This document shows positions 1 through 12,887 of a DNA stretch of 64,000 nucleotides, one piece after another. Positions within the stretch are counted from its first letter, which is position 1, and the number at the start of each line of letters is the position of its first letter. A program made the position numbers and the translations under genes. The stretch spans positions 418,327-482,326 of the forward strand of contig JAWHQI010000611.1 of the NCBI GenBank assembly GCA_033032865.1, given 5' to 3'. Below the pieces are notes generated by a model. The model made no database searches and was not told where the DNA came from. It saw nothing but the letters and a program-made list of their open reading frames with translations. The stretch comes from Dactylorhiza incarnata (taxonomy: Eukaryota; Streptophyta; Magnoliopsida; Asparagales; Orchidaceae).

Positions 1-3000
1 TTTAATGATTGTAAGGCTCCGATCTCATTCCTAAATGGTGTTGTGGGGGTAACATCAGACAACCTGATCAAAAGTTATTGCTATATAAAGTTTGAGTGTC
101 ATTTGGAGCTAAATCTCCCACTTTCACTACAAACCGCATCTAAAATTCTTTCATTTTGAAATGTATGTGTCATTTGGAGCATAATCTCGCATTCACACTA
201 CAACCCACTGTATATCGACCTCTAAACGACCTTGAATGGGTTAAATTCGTTCTCCATTGGATTTTGGGCTCCGATTTCATTACGTAAAGGTATTGTGGGC
301 GAAAATCGGACAACCGGATAAAAAGTTACGGATCTTTAAAGTTTAGATCTCCTTTCGAGCTAAATACCTTATTACAAACCCACTGTATATTGACCAATAA
401 ACAAACTGGATGGGTAAAATTTGCTCTCCATTGGATGTAGGGCTCCGAGCCCTTTCCAAAAAGGTGTTGTGCGCAAAAATCGGACAACCAGATCAAAAGT
501 TAGGGCTGTTACAGTTTATGTGTCAAGAGGAGCCCTCGTCACCATTGCAACCCCCTGTATATTGATCACTAAAATGAGCTAGAAGGGTTTCTAATTGTGC
601 ACCATTGGATGTATGCCTCCGAGCATATTCTGAAAAGGTGATGTGAGCAAAAATCAAACATACAAATCAAAAGTTATGCCTGTTGGAAGGTTTAGGTGTC
701 ATTTGGAGCGAAATTTCGCAGTACCGCTGCAACGCTCTAAATATTGACAACTAAATGAACTGGAGTGGGTAAAATATGTGCTCCAATGAAGCTACGAGCT
801 CATTTCGAAAAGATGTTGTGTGGTAAAATCAGGCAACCGGATCAAAAGTTGTTGCGGTTTAATGTTTGAGCGTCATTTGGAGTTACATCTCTCATTTTTT
901 ACTACAACCCACTGTAGATCAACCACAAATGAATTAGAATGGGTAAAACTTGTTGTCCAATGGATGTAGGGATCTGATCTCATTCCGAAAAGGCGTAGTG
1001 GGCAAATATCAGACAACCGGATCAAAAGTTATGGATGTTTGAAGTTTAGGTGCCAATTGGAGCAAAATCCCTCATTTCAACTGCAATCCACTATACGTCG
1101 ACCACTAAATAAACTTGATCGAGTAAATCCTATTCCCCTTAGGATGTATGGCTCTTAGCTCTTTCCGAAAAGGTGTTTTGTGCAAAATCCGGACATCCGG
1201 ATCTAAAGTTATAGCTGTTTGAAGTTTAGGGGTCAGTTGGAGCTAAATCCCACATTACCACTTCAACTCAATGCAAGTTTAGGTGTCATTTGGAGCTACA
1301 TTTTGCATTAACAGTGCAACCCGCTCAATATAGACAACTAAATGAACTGTAATGGGTAAAACTTGTGCTTCAATGATTGTAGGGCTCCGATCTCATTCCT
1401 AAATGGTGTTGTGGGGGTAAAATCAGACAACCGGATCAAAAGTTATTGCTGTTTAAAGTTTGAGTGTCATTTGGAGCTAAATCTCACTTTCACTACAAAC
1501 CACATCAAAAATTCTTTTATTTTGAAATTTATGTGTCATTTGGAGCTAAATCTCGCATTAATACTACAACCCACTATATATCGACCTCTAAACGACCTTG
1601 AATGGGTTAAATTCGTTCTCTATTGGATTTTGGGCTCCGATCTTATTACGAAAAGGTATTGTGGGCGAAAATCGGACAACCGGATAAAAAGTTATGGATC
1701 TTTAAAGTTTAGGTCTAATTTCGAGCTAAATACCTTATTACAAACCCGCTGTATATTGACCACTAAACAAACTGGATGGGTAAAATTTGCTCTCCATTGG
1801 ATGTACGGCTCCAAGCTCTTTCCAAAAAGGTGTTGTGCACAAAAATCGGACAACCAGATTAAAAGTTATGGCTGTTACAGTTTGTGTCAAGAGGAGCCCT
1901 CGTCACCATTGCAACCCCCATGTATATTGAACACAAAAATCGGACAACCAGATCAAACGTTAGGGCTGTTACAGTTTATGTGTCAAGAGGAGCCCTCGTC
2001 ACCATTGCAACCCCCTGTTTATTGACCACTAAAATGAGCTAGAAGGGTTTATAATTGTGCTCCATTGGATGTATGCCTCCGAGCATATTCTGAAAAGGTG
2101 ATGTGGGCAAAAATCAAACATAGAAATCAAAAGTTATGCCTGTTGGAAGGTTTAGGTGTCATTTGGAGCGAAATTTCGCAGTACTGAAGCAACATTTCGC
2201 ATTACCAGTGCAACCCTTTATATATCGACAACTAAATGAACTACAATGGGTAGAACTTGTGCTTCAATGAATGTAGGGCTCCGAGCTTATTCCTAAAAGG
2301 TGTTGTGGGGGTAAAATCAGACAACCGGATCAAAAGTTATTGCTGTATAAAGTTTGAGTGTTATTTGGAGCTAAATCTCTCACTTTCATTACAAACCGCA
2401 TCAAAAATTCTTTCATTTTGGAATTTTATGTGACATTTGGAGCTAAATCTCGCATTACCAATACAACCCACTATATATGGACCTCTAAATGAGCTTGAAT
2501 GGGTTAAAATTATTCTCCATTGGATTTAGGGCTCCGATCTCATTCTGAAAAGGCATTGTGTGCGAAAATCGGACAATGGGATAAAAAGTTACGGATGTTT
2601 GAAGTTTAGGTCTCCTTTCAAGCTAAATACCTTATTACCAACCCACTGTATATTGACCACAAAACAAACTGGAATTGGTAAAACTTGTTCTCCGTTGGAT
2701 GTAGGGCTCCGAGCTCATTCCAAAAAGGTGTTGTGCGCAAAAATCGGACAACCAGATCAAAAGTTATGGCTGTTACAATTTTTGGGTCAAGAGGAGCAAA
2801 ATCTCTCATTACCATTGCAACTCGCTAATTATTGACCACTAAAATGATCTGAAATTATTTAAAATTGTGCTACATTGTATATATGCCTCCGCGCATATTC
2901 TGAAAAGGTGTTGTGGGCAAAAATCAAACATACAAATCAAAAGTTATGGCTGTTAGAAGTTTAAGCTAAATTTCGCATTACCACTGCAACCGGCTATATA

Positions 3001-6000
3001 TCGACAACTAAATGAACTGCAATGGGAAAACTTGTGCTCCAATGAATGTAGTGCTCCGAGCTCATTCCGAAAAGGTGTTGTGGGGTAAAATCAGACAACT
3101 GCATCAAAAGTTGTTGTTGTTTAAAGTTTGAGTGTCATTTGGAGCTAAATCTCTCATTTACACTACAACCTGCATTAAAAATTCGGGCATTTTGAAGTGT
3201 ATGCGTTATTTGGAGCTAAATCTCGTATTACCACTACAACTCACTGTATATCAACCTCTAAACGAGCTGTAGTGGGTCTAAATTATTCTCCATTGGATTT
3301 AGGGCTCCGATCTCATTTCGAAAAGGTATTGTATGCGAAAATCGAACAACCGAAAAGGTGTTGTCTTATTCTCAAATGGGTAAATCTTATTCTCTGTTGG
3401 ATGGAGAATACGAGCCCTTTCCAAAAAAGTGTTGTGCGCTAAAATTGAACAACCGAATCAAAAGTTATGGCTGCTTGAAATTTAGGTGTAATTTGGAGCT
3501 AAATCCCGCATTACCACTGGAACCTACTGTATATCGAACAATAAACAAACTTGAAGTTATATCCTACTCTCCATTGGATGTAAGGCTCTGAGCTCATTCT
3601 AAAATCGTACTGTGGGCAAAAATTGGGCAACTGGATCAAGAGTTCTGTCTGTTTGAAGTTTATGTGTCATTTGGAGCTAAATTCCACATTACCACTGCAA
3701 CCTATTGTAGATAAACCTCTAAACAAACTGGAATGGGTAAAACTTGTTGTCCATTGGATGTAGGGCTCCGATCTTATTTCCACAGCAATCCACTATCCCT
3801 CGACCACTAATTAAACTCGATCGAGTAAATCCTATTCTACATAGGATGTATGGCTCTGAGATCATTCCGAAAAGGTAGTTTGGTCAAAATCCGGACAACC
3901 GGATGAAAAGCTATAGTTGTTTAAAGCTTAGGTGTCAGTTGGAGCTAAATCCCACATTACCACTACAACTCAATGTTTATCGACCACTAAATGAAATATA
4001 TTGGGTAAAACTTGCTCTCCATTGAATGTAGGGCTCATAGCTCATTTCGAAGAGGTTTTGTAGGAAAAAATCAGACAACCTGGTGAAAAGTTATGACTGT
4101 TTCAAGTTTAGGTGTCATTTGGAGCTAAATTTCGCATTATCACTGCAACCCGATATATATCAACAACTAAATGACCTGCAATGGGTAGAACTTGTGCTTC
4201 AATGAATGTAGGGCTCCGAGCTCATTCCTAAAAGGTGTTGTGGGGGTAAAATCAGACAACCGGCTCAAAAGTTATTGCTGTATAAAGTTTGAGTGTCATT
4301 TGGAGCTAAATCTCTCACTTTCACTACAAACCGCATCTAAAATTCTTTCATTTTGGAATTTTATGTGTCATTTGGAGCTAAATCTCGCATTACCAGTACA
4401 ACCACTATATATCGACCTCTAAATGAGCTGAATGGGTTAAAATTATTCTCCATTGGATTTAGGACTCCGATCTCAATTTGAAAAGGTATTGTGGGCGAAA
4501 ATCGGACAACCGGATAAAAAGTTACGGATGTTTGAAGTTTAGGTCTCCTTTCGAGCTAAATACCTTATTACCAACCTGCTGTATATTGACCACTAAACAA
4601 ACTGGAATTGTTAAAACTTGTTCTCCGTTGGATGTAGGGCTCCGAGCTCATTCCAAAAAGGTGTTGTGCGCAAAAATCGGACAACCAGTTCAAAAGTTAT
4701 GGCTGTTACAGTTTTTGTGTTAAGATGAGCAAAATCCCTCATTACAATTGCAACTCGCTATTTATTGACCACTAAAATGATCTGCAAATGGTTTAAAATT
4801 GTGCTACCTTGGATATATGCTTCCGCGCATATTCCGAAAAGGTGTTGTGGGGAAAAATCAAACATACAAATCAAAAGTTATGGCTGTTAGAAGTTTAGGT
4901 GTCATTTAAAGCTAAATTTCACATTACCACTGCAACCCGCTATATATCGACAACTAAATGAACTGGAATGGGAAAACTTGTGCTCCAATGAATGTAGTGC
5001 TCAAAGCTCATTCCGAAAAGGTGTTGTGGGGGTAAAATCAGACAACTGCATCAAAAGTTGTTGCTATTTAAAGTTTGAGTGTCATTTGGAGCTAAATCTC
5101 TCATTTACACAACAACCCGCATTAAAAATTCTGGCATTTTGAAGTGTACATGTCATTTGGAGCTAAATCTCGTATTGCCACTACAACTCACAGTATATCG
5201 ACCTCTAAACGAGCTGGAAATTGTTTAAATTGTTCTCCATTGGATTTAGGGCTCCGAACTCATTTCGAAAAGGTATTGTATGCGAAAATCGGACAACCGG
5301 AAAGGTGTTGTCTCATTCTCGAATGGGTAAATCTTATTCTCTGTTGGATGGAGAATACGATCTCTTTCCAAAAAAGTGTTGCGCGCAAAAATCGAACAAC
5401 CAGATCAAAAGTTATGGCTGCTTGAAATTTAGGTGTAATTTGGAGCTAAATCCCGCATTACCACTGGAACCCACTGTATATCGAACAATAAACAAACTTG
5501 AATGGTTATATTCTACTCTCCATTGGATGTAGGGCTCTGAGCTCTTTCTAAAATGGTACTGTGGGCAAAAATTGGGCAACTGGATCAAGAGTTCTGTCTT
5601 TTTGAAGTTTATGTGTCATTCGGAGCTAAATTCAACATTACCACTGCAACCCACTGTAGATAAACCACTAAACAAACTGGAATGGGCAAAACTTGTTTGA
5701 AGTTTAGGTCTCCTTTCGAGCTAAATACCTTATTACCAACCCGCTGTATATTGACCAGTAAACAAACTGGAATTGGTTAAACTTGTTCTCCGTTGGATGT
5801 AGGGATCCGAGCTCATTCCAAAAGGGTGTTGTGCGCAAAAATCGGACAACCAGATCAAAAGTTATGGCTGTTACAGTTTTTGTGTCAAGACGAGCAAACT
5901 CCCTCATTACCATTGTAACCCGCTATTTATTGACCACTAAAATCATCTGCAATGATTTAAAATTGTGCTACATTGGATATATGCCTCCGCGCATTTTCCG

Positions 6001-7592
6001 AAAAGGTGTTGTGGGGAAAAATCAAACATACAAATCAAAAGTTATGACTGTTAGAAGTTTAGGTGTCATTTAAAGCTAAATTTTGCATTACCGCTGCAAC
6101 CCGCTATATATCGACAACTAAATGAACTGGAATGAGAAAACTTGTGCTCCAATGAATGTAGTGCTCCGAGCTCATTCCGAAAAGGTGTTGTGGGGTAAAA
6201 TTAGACAACTGCATCAAAAGTTGTTGCTGTATAAAGTTTGAGTGTCATTTGAAGCTAAATCTCTCATTTACACTACAACCTGCATTACAAATTATGCCAT
6301 TTTGAAGTGTATGTGTCATTTGGAGCTAAATCTCGTATTACCACTACAACTCACTGTATATCGACCTCTAAACGAGCTGGAAAGTCTTTAAATTGTTCTT
6401 CATTAGATTTAGGGCTCCTATCTCATTTCGAAAAGGTATTGTATGCGAAAATCAGACAACCGAAAGGTGTTGTCTTATTCTCGAATGGGTAAATCTTATT
6501 CTCTGTTGGATGGAGAATACGAGCCCTTTCCAAAAAAGTGTTGTGCGCTAAAATCGAACAACGGGATCAAAAGTTATGGCTGCTTGAAATTTAGGTGTAA
6601 TTTGGAGCTAAATCCCGCATTACCACTGGAACTCAATCTATATCAAACAATAAATGAACTTGAATGGTTATATCCTACTCTCCATTGGATGTAGGGCTCT
6701 GAGCTCATTCTAAAATGGTACCGTGGGCAAAAATTGGGCAACTAGATCAAGAGTTCTGTCTATTTGAAGTTTATGTTTCATTTGGAGATAAATTCCACAT
6801 TACCACTGCAACCCATTGTAGATAAACCACTAAACGAACTCGAATGGGTAAAACTTGTTGTCCATTGGATGTAGGGCTCCGATCTCATTCCTAAAAGATG
6901 TTCCGGGTAAAAATCAGACAACAAGATCAAAGTTATGGAAGTTTGAAGTTAGGTGTCAATTGGAGCAAAATCCCTCATTTCCACAGCAATCCACTATCCC
7001 TCGACCACTAAATAAACTCGATCGAGTAAATCCTATTCAACATAGGATGTATGGCTCTGAGCTCATTCCGAAAGGTGGTTTGGGCAAAATCCGGACAACC
7101 GGATCAAAAGTTATAGCTGTTTGAAGCTTAGGTGTCAGTTGGAGCTAAATCCCACATTGCCACTGCAACTCAATGTATATCGACCATTAAATGAACTAGA
7201 TTGCGTAAAATGTGCTCTCCATTGAATGTAGGGCTCAAAGTTCATTTCGAAGAGGTTTTGTGGGCAAAAGTCAGACAACCTGGTCAAAAGTTATGACTGT
7301 TTCAAGTTTAGGTGTCATTTGGAGCTAAATTTCGCATTACCAGTGCAACCAGCTATATATCGACAACTAAATGAACTGCAATGGGTAGAACTTTTGCTTC
7401 AATGAATGTAGGGATCCGAGCTCATTCCTAAAAGGTGTGGGGGTAAAATTAGACAATCGGATCAAAAGTTATTGCTATATAAAGTTTGAGTGTCATGTGG
7501 AGCAAAATCTTCACTTTCACTACAAACCACATCTAAAATTCTTTCATTTTGGAATTTTATGTGTCATTTGGAGCTAAATCTCGCATTACCAG
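1..7592. repeat. ~180-bp satellite array, irregular higher-order structure
   Basis: Tandem monomers of about 175-185 bp fill this block. The core word CAAAAGTTATGGCTGTTT and its variants recur near 70, 310, 495, 670, 845, 1023 and 1205, and so on to the end. Each monomer also carries forms of CATTTGGAGCTAAATC, GCATTACCACTGCAACC and AGGGCTCCGAGCTCATTCC. Monomers are well diverged from one another but recur in sets. Two truncated monomer types, marked by CATCTAAAATTCTTTCATTT and by GCATTAAAAATTCTGGC, act as higher-order landmarks. They occur here at uneven spacing (near 125, 1500, 2395, 3170, 4330, 5110, 6285 and 7525), so the higher-order unit is scrambled compared with the second block at 33723. 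Short open frames here are monomer translations, not genes. The array ends at 7592 at the LTR of element A. Confidence 0.93.
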
Positions 7593-8427
7593 TGTTCGAT
7601 TCAAAAGTGCGCTTACGAAGAAAATTGAAGGCTGCGGACTATCGGTTACTATTTAGTTAGAGAATTCAGACCGCTAGCAGCGGTCGAGGCCAGACTTCGC
7701 CCGTCGCGGCAAATGCCACTCCTGCGACGGGCTTTCCTTTGATTGAAAAGTAGCGGTTACAAATGCGAGAAAGCAGAAGCCGGCCGGTCAACAGTTCGCG
7801 AGACCAGAAACTCGAGACCGGAGCTCAGACAAGCGAGCTCTTGGATTCGAGTGTGCGTCCCTTGTGAACAGTGCCGCCCCCTATTTATAGGCTTGGGGGC
7901 CTGCCCGAATGGGCAGGGATAAAATAACCTCCTGCCCGGGTACAGGAGAAACGGGCAGGCGGTGACGGGATGCACAAAGAAGAAAAAGAAAGAGGCCGCG
8001 CGACCTGACGGCCTGCCTTCCCTACCCGTCTGACTTGAGGCTGAGGATATCAGGACTAAGTCAATGATGCAGACCGAGCGGCCTGGAGATTGAGGCCGCG
8101 GTCTGCATTCTGGTCATGACTTAGCCGTTTTTCGCAAGGTATCCCGGATAGCCTTTGATCTGGACCCCCGGCTTGTTCTTCGGGGCTGGAACCTCGAGTC
8201 TCTATGAGACAACCCGCGCGGCCTTCTAGCTAAGACCGCGGATGAACTTCTTGCCTTGGCTCTTTGACGATCTTATCCCTTTGGGGGCGATCCGGAAATG
8301 ACACCAGGCCGCCCGGCCTGGCCCTTCTTGAACTGAGAACCGCCGATCCCGGGACCCAGCGGCTTGGCCCAGGAGTCCGCGCGGTCTGATAATGGTCCAA
8401 CCCAAGAAGCGGTTTTCCGGGTAAACA
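7593..8427 (-). repeat. 3' LTR of element A (LTR1 family)
   Basis: 835 bp. Read on the minus strand it begins TGTTTACCCGGAAAACC and ends TTTTGAATCGAACA. A TATA box (CCTATAAATAGG read on the minus strand) lies near 7888-7899, and the GC-rich U5 stem-loop is at 7699-7732. The same sequence recurs at 32021-32856 (minus) and, in plus orientation, at 44232-45074 and 57099-57908. Confidence 0.93.
7699..7732 (-). other. Conserved U5 stem-loop shared by LTR families
   Basis: Arms GCCCGTCGC and GCGACGGGC form a perfect 9-bp stem around a 16-nt loop. Equivalent stem-loops lie at 19274-19307, 28794-28827, 32127-32160, 33054-33087, 42461-42494, 44935-44968 and 57768-57802, in LTR families whose upstream halves are otherwise unrelated. 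Differences in the arms are mainly C/T or G/A changes that keep G-U pairing. The position, just downstream of the likely poly(A) signal and upstream of the primer site, would suit an RNA role such as dimerisation or 3'-end formation. That role is inference. Confidence 0.7.
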
Positions 8428-8512
8428 TAATCCCCGCATATTTTCAAATCTCAAAAGAATTTCGAAAATATTAGCTTTGACCGGGAGACCGCATCCGACC
8501 TGCCTTGAATTC

Positions 8513-8520
8513 TATAAGAG
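8513..8520 (+). promoter_or_regulatory. Candidate TATA element of antisense gene A
   Basis: TATAAGAG lies about 100 bp upstream of the ATG at 8617 and just inside the 3' LTR of element A. The same octamer is kept at the equivalent place in element B (57009-57016, minus strand). Conservation and position are the only support. Confidence 0.35.
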
Positions 8521-8616
8521 AGCCAGAGAATTCATTCTACGGAGTTTTTTCCTGAAATCACGGGGTATTACTCGCCAGTTGCGGTCAGAATTTTTAAGAC
8601 CGGCAATTCTTCAGCA

Positions 8617-10680
8617 ATGGACTTCCTGGACGCTGTGCTAGACCGCGTGGATCCCAGCGGAGACCAGAAGTGGGCGGAAGATAAGAGGCGCGAACCGTTG
8701 GAGAAGCCGAATAAGGAGAAAGAAAAGCAAGACCGGAAAGATCGGAAGAAGAGGAAGCGGGCTGAGAAGGCCGCAGCGGCTAGCCCCAAGCCAGTCGTAG
8801 ACTTATCAACTCCCAAAACTCCTGCAGAGCCCGTGGTGAACAGTTCGGGGCCTCCCCCTGATGTCTCGTCGATCCCTCCCAGCGACCTCAACCAACAGAC
8901 CGCTAGCTTGCCGAGCAAAGAGGTGGCCGCCACTTCTGAAAAAGTTGTTTCAGACAGCCCTTCGAAGAAGGTCGGCGAAACCGCCTCGTTTGGAGTGGAA
9001 ATCACCCCATCCGGGAATCCTCACCTGCTTGTCAGGGATCTAGAGGAAGAGGCGGTTAACTCCCCCAGGACGGGCGAACCGAATACTCCTCTGTCCGCGG
9101 ACGATTATCCCAGCCCCCTAAAAGAAGTTGACCCAGCTCCGGGTAAGAGAGAGAGAAAGAGGAAGCAGACCGGGTCCGTGACCGAGCGGATAACGAAGAA
9201 GGTCAAGAGGTTAGCCGCTAAGGAAAGGGCGGCTCTCAAGAAACCGACCGAATCCCTCCTCCAGACCAATTCGCGACTAAAGGAGGAGCTAGGCCTCGCG
9301 ACTCCTCCATCCAACAATTCAAATGAATCACCGGCTACCCCTGATACGAAACCGGGCGAACTGCCTCCGGACCCGGCGAGCAGCTTATCTTTTAATGGGA
9401 TTTTCCGGGATATGGATGAGCTGGTGAAGCGAGACCAGCTTCTTGACAGCCCGATCGTTTCCGAACGAAACGCTCCCGCCACTGATGATGTAGCCCGGCC
9501 TGAGGAGACCGCTCGAATGGAGGTCGAAGAACGAGAAGCCGCCGCTCGGACTGCCTTGGAGGTCGAAAAAAGAACGAGGGAACTCGAAGAAGTTCTGAGA
9601 GTGCGGGAGGAGGTTCCCCCAGCGATGACCGGGGAGGAGATAATGACGGTGAAGAAGGAGAGGGCGGAACAGGCCTTGAACAAGCCGTCGCGGCCTGATC
9701 CTCTTGCGGCAGGTAAGGATTCTACGGACTACAAAGCTGTCCGCTTTTCCATTCCGCGGCCTCGCCATAATAAATTAGTGAACCCGCCGCCGAGCCTCTT
9801 TTCTTTAGCGGCCCGGCTCCCTTTCATTAGGCCAAGTACGGAGAGACTCTGGCGTGAGCAATGTCAGAGGATGAACTCGGGACGGTCTAAATGGCCTGCC
9901 CGCCCAGGCACTGCTCTCGTATTTATGTTCATTTTTACTTATATATAGCGTTGCATGCTTTTATTTTTCATAACCGAACGGCTTCTTTCAGATAGCGCGG
10001 ACCAGATTATGAAACCGGGTGACCTTGAGGCCAGCCTGCCTCCGCTAGCTCCCCTGATTTCAACCTGTGCGACGACCTTGCCGGAAGGGCCGCAGCTGTT
10101 TGATCGCCTTGAGGCAGATCTGATCAACCTGAGAGCCCGCTTGAAGGAGGCAGAAAACCAGGAGGCCGCCACTCGGACCGCTCTGGCACAATCAGAGATT
10201 GACAGGAGATCCAGCACAGAGAGGGTGAAAGTCCTGGAGACTCAGCTTGAGGCCGCGCGGGCAGCAGTGGTGGCTACGCGGGCTGCTCTGACCGTCCAAC
10301 TGGAGAAAGAGAAGAGAGCCTCTGCCAAATTTGAGAGCGACTCGAAATATTACCAGGATAAATTCCTGCGCTTAACCAGAGAAGTCGCCGCTGGTCGGCG
10401 TAATATGAACGATGGGGTGGTAGCTGTTAGCCGCCCGACTATTGGAGCGGGCTCGAATCCTCCCCCAGTCCGGGCGGCTGATCCAATGATTGACGAGGCC
10501 GCCGCAACCCCCCGTATGATTGCCGCTTCGCTGGTCGAAAGGGATGCCGGGCGGCTTCATAGTACAATCAACCACCTCCACTTTCATACTAGCCAGATTT
10601 ATTCTCTTTTGAACACCACCAGCGACCAGGTCGCACGACTTCATAGAGAGGATGCCTCCCCAGAACGCCGTCAGCCGTGA
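8617..10680 (+). CDS. Antisense gene A of element A, coiled-coil protein, two exons
   Basis: Encoded opposite to gag-pol, reading away from the 3' LTR. Proposed exons are 8617-9712 and 9992-10680 (594 aa). The donor is CAG|GTAAGG and the acceptor TTTCAG|ATAG. Joining them keeps the frame (phase 1), and the same donor and acceptor are recognisable in element B, which supports a real intron. The N-terminal ~60 residues start MDFLDAVLDR and are rich in Lys/Arg/Glu, with a KKRKR-type stretch that could be a nuclear signal. Residues ~60-270 are low-complexity Pro/Ser/Glu-rich with a second basic patch near 180-205. Exon 2 carries a long heptad-like Glu/Ala/Arg coiled coil, then a conserved tail containing YYQDKFLRLTREVAAGRR and HLHFHTSQIYSLLN. 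I recognise no enzymatic motif. Tat-lineage elements are known to carry extra genes, some antisense, of unknown function. The exon-1 frame also stays open to 9948 if the intron is retained. Confidence 0.7.
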
Positions 10681-11025
10681 CCAACTTTTGAGAACTTGTA
10701 TTATGAATGTGGCCCATCGATTTGAACAATGTTTTTTCTCTCTTATTCTGAATAACTCGCGCGGTCTTCTTTTTAACCGCTATATTTGGTGCCTTGTTTA
10801 GATCTTATGTTTTATTCGAACTGACTTCTGGTCGGGCGAACTGTGATGTATGCTTGTTTCTGTTTTTTCTGGATGCCTTTGCTTCTTTTATTTCTCTGGT
10901 GAATCTAACCACATAGGCCATTGACCGTGCGGTTAGAATGTATAGCCGCGATATGATTTTACTATTCACAGATCATAGAAATCTATAAGTAGGGAATTTT
11001 CCGAAGTCATTCTCACGATTTACAG
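10681..11025. other. Spacer between antisense genes A and B
   Basis: 345 bp, AT-rich, no open frame of note. It must hold the 3' end of gene A and the promoter of gene B, both on the plus strand. A TATA-like CTATAAGTAG lies near 10984-10993, about 35 bp before the ATG of gene B, and is kept in element B near 54440. No clear poly(A) signal was found. Confidence 0.5.
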
Positions 11026-12887
11026 ATGGCGCGATCCAAGAACAAGTCGCAGCGACCTGTTAAAGTTAAAGCCGTCCGAGCTGACGCGGCCTTGGCATTC
11101 CATTCGGCGGACCATCCGGAATGCCGCCTCACTCAGAACGAACTGGACGATTTCATTGCCAGTCACATGGTAGGGAGTAATCTGCTCGCGCGACTTCCTT
11201 TGCGTGACGAGCGGATTAACTCTTCCAATCCGCACCAGATCGCCGTCCCAGTTGACCACTTCGAATATGGCTTCAAGTTTCCACTACCGCTTGAAGTCAT
11301 TGCCATCTTTGACCATTATGGGGTTGTGCCCGGTCAGCTTCCGCCGAACTCCATCGCTTCAATATATAGCTTCATCTCTTACCTGCGGTTCGAGCGAACC
11401 AGATTCTCCATCGACCTGTTCAGAAAATTCTTCTCTGTGCGGGCAGTTTCCGACTCGGGGACTTCGACTTATAGGGGGCATCTCTACTTCAGCTGCCACG
11501 GGCTGAAGATTGTCAATCTGGCGAACAAAGTCTCCGACTGGTCGGAGCGGTTTGTAATGCTCGAAGGTAACTTCGGACTGTTGCAAACCGACCCGCAGGT
11601 TCGGGGGGAGGAGGTTTTCCAAATCCCTCAGGTCGGAAAGATCGAGGAGGACACCTTCGCGTTCCTTGAGAAGGAGCGGTTGGATATCAACCACTACATC
11701 CCGCTGTTCTTGGAACTGGAGAATATCCTCCCCGAGCATAGTAAGTCCCCTTAGACCGCCTTTATATGACCGCGCGGCCTTCTTTACTTACGCTTTTGAT
11801 TTCATTTTGCAGCCGCCCATATCGTTCCTGCGAACAAGCCGGTCACGCCAGCCGGCCCAGTTTTAACCCAGAGGGAGAAGAGGCAGCGGCGAAAGAGGTC
11901 GCAATCCTCGGAAGAAGAGGGCCCGGCCTCTTCTGACGACTACGAAATCCTTCGTTCTAGTGGGAACCCGCCCGATCTGCAGGGCAACCCGACCGTCCTT
12001 TGGCATAGGGATGGAAGTCGGATCCGGGTATCCACCGCTCTTCCTCCATGGGGGAGCGACAAAATTGAACGCCATGCCCTAGCCGCCGGGACCGCTTTGT
12101 ATGGTCGAAAGACCTTAAGGAGGCTGATGAGAACTCCTGAAGAAGAGCTCCCCCGGCTAGCGGCTCAAGCCGGCGCCTGGGGATTTTCGGCCAACCACTT
12201 CATGGCCCTGGCGTATAAGCGGCTAGTTTCTGCTCAGAAACTTCTGGAGAGAAAGTACGAGGAGCAGGCCGTGGAGAATACGCGGCTTCGAGAGGAGAAC
12301 GCGCGGCTTCAGGAAGTCGTGGCGGTGAGTTTTTCAAAAAGACAATGCGGTCCCCTTTGATCAGCCCGGGCGACCTTATTCATTTTGCCTTTCTTTTGCA
12401 GAGACAATACGAGATAACCAACCCGGCCTTCCAGGACGAGGTGCTACCCCATGTGGCCCAAGGGATCAACAAGGCTTTGGGTCTCATGGGAGACCGGGGC
12501 GGTCTGTCAGAAGGATTCGGCGGAACCACCTTCTCCAACCTTTTCCCCGCCTTGGAGGTCCAGCTTGACGAAATCAGCCGACGGAAAAAAGGAAAATCCA
12601 AGGTGGGCGAGGAGGCCGAAACCGACGCGGGCAGGGAGATCGTGCTCCATCAAGGAGGCGATGGAAGTGATGAAGCCGCTGAAGAGGCCGACGCGGATGG
12701 AGATGCTGATGACTATGACGATGAGGACAGCTTGTCCTCTGGATCCACCGGCTCTGCAAGCAAGACCGGGTGGTCTAGCGACAGCAGTTCGTCCGGCTCC
12801 TCCTCACTAAGTGAAGGTTATTCGCCGGAGGTTGACATCGACTCAATTTCTCCTGTCAAGAAGAAGAAGAAAAAATCGGCAGACTAG
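11026..12887 (+). CDS. Antisense gene B of element A, Transposase_28-like protein, three exons
   Basis: Proposed exons are 11026-11740, 11813-12324 and 12402-12887 (570 aa). Donors are ATA|GTAAGT and GCG|GTGAGT; acceptors are TTTTGCAG|CC and TTTTGCAG|AG. The frame is kept through both joins, and all four sites persist in the decayed copy in element B. Residues ~30-215 resemble the 'putative gypsy-type transposon' (Transposase_28) region found with plant gypsy elements: YGFKFPLPLEVIAIFDHYG, then VVPGQLPPNSIASIYSFISY, then YFSCHGLKIV. The middle is basic and then coiled-coil-like (RLREENARLQEVV). The C-terminus is strongly acidic and Ser-rich and ends in a Lys run, KKKKKKSAD. Despite the family name no transposase catalytic triad is visible. 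A nuclear or nucleic-acid-associated role is only an inference from the charge pattern. Transcription would converge on pol. Confidence 0.75.

Noticed and set aside
1363..2025. 220-aa frame in the first satellite block
   Set aside because: It spans several satellite monomers and the same residues recur in every monomer; no family likeness.
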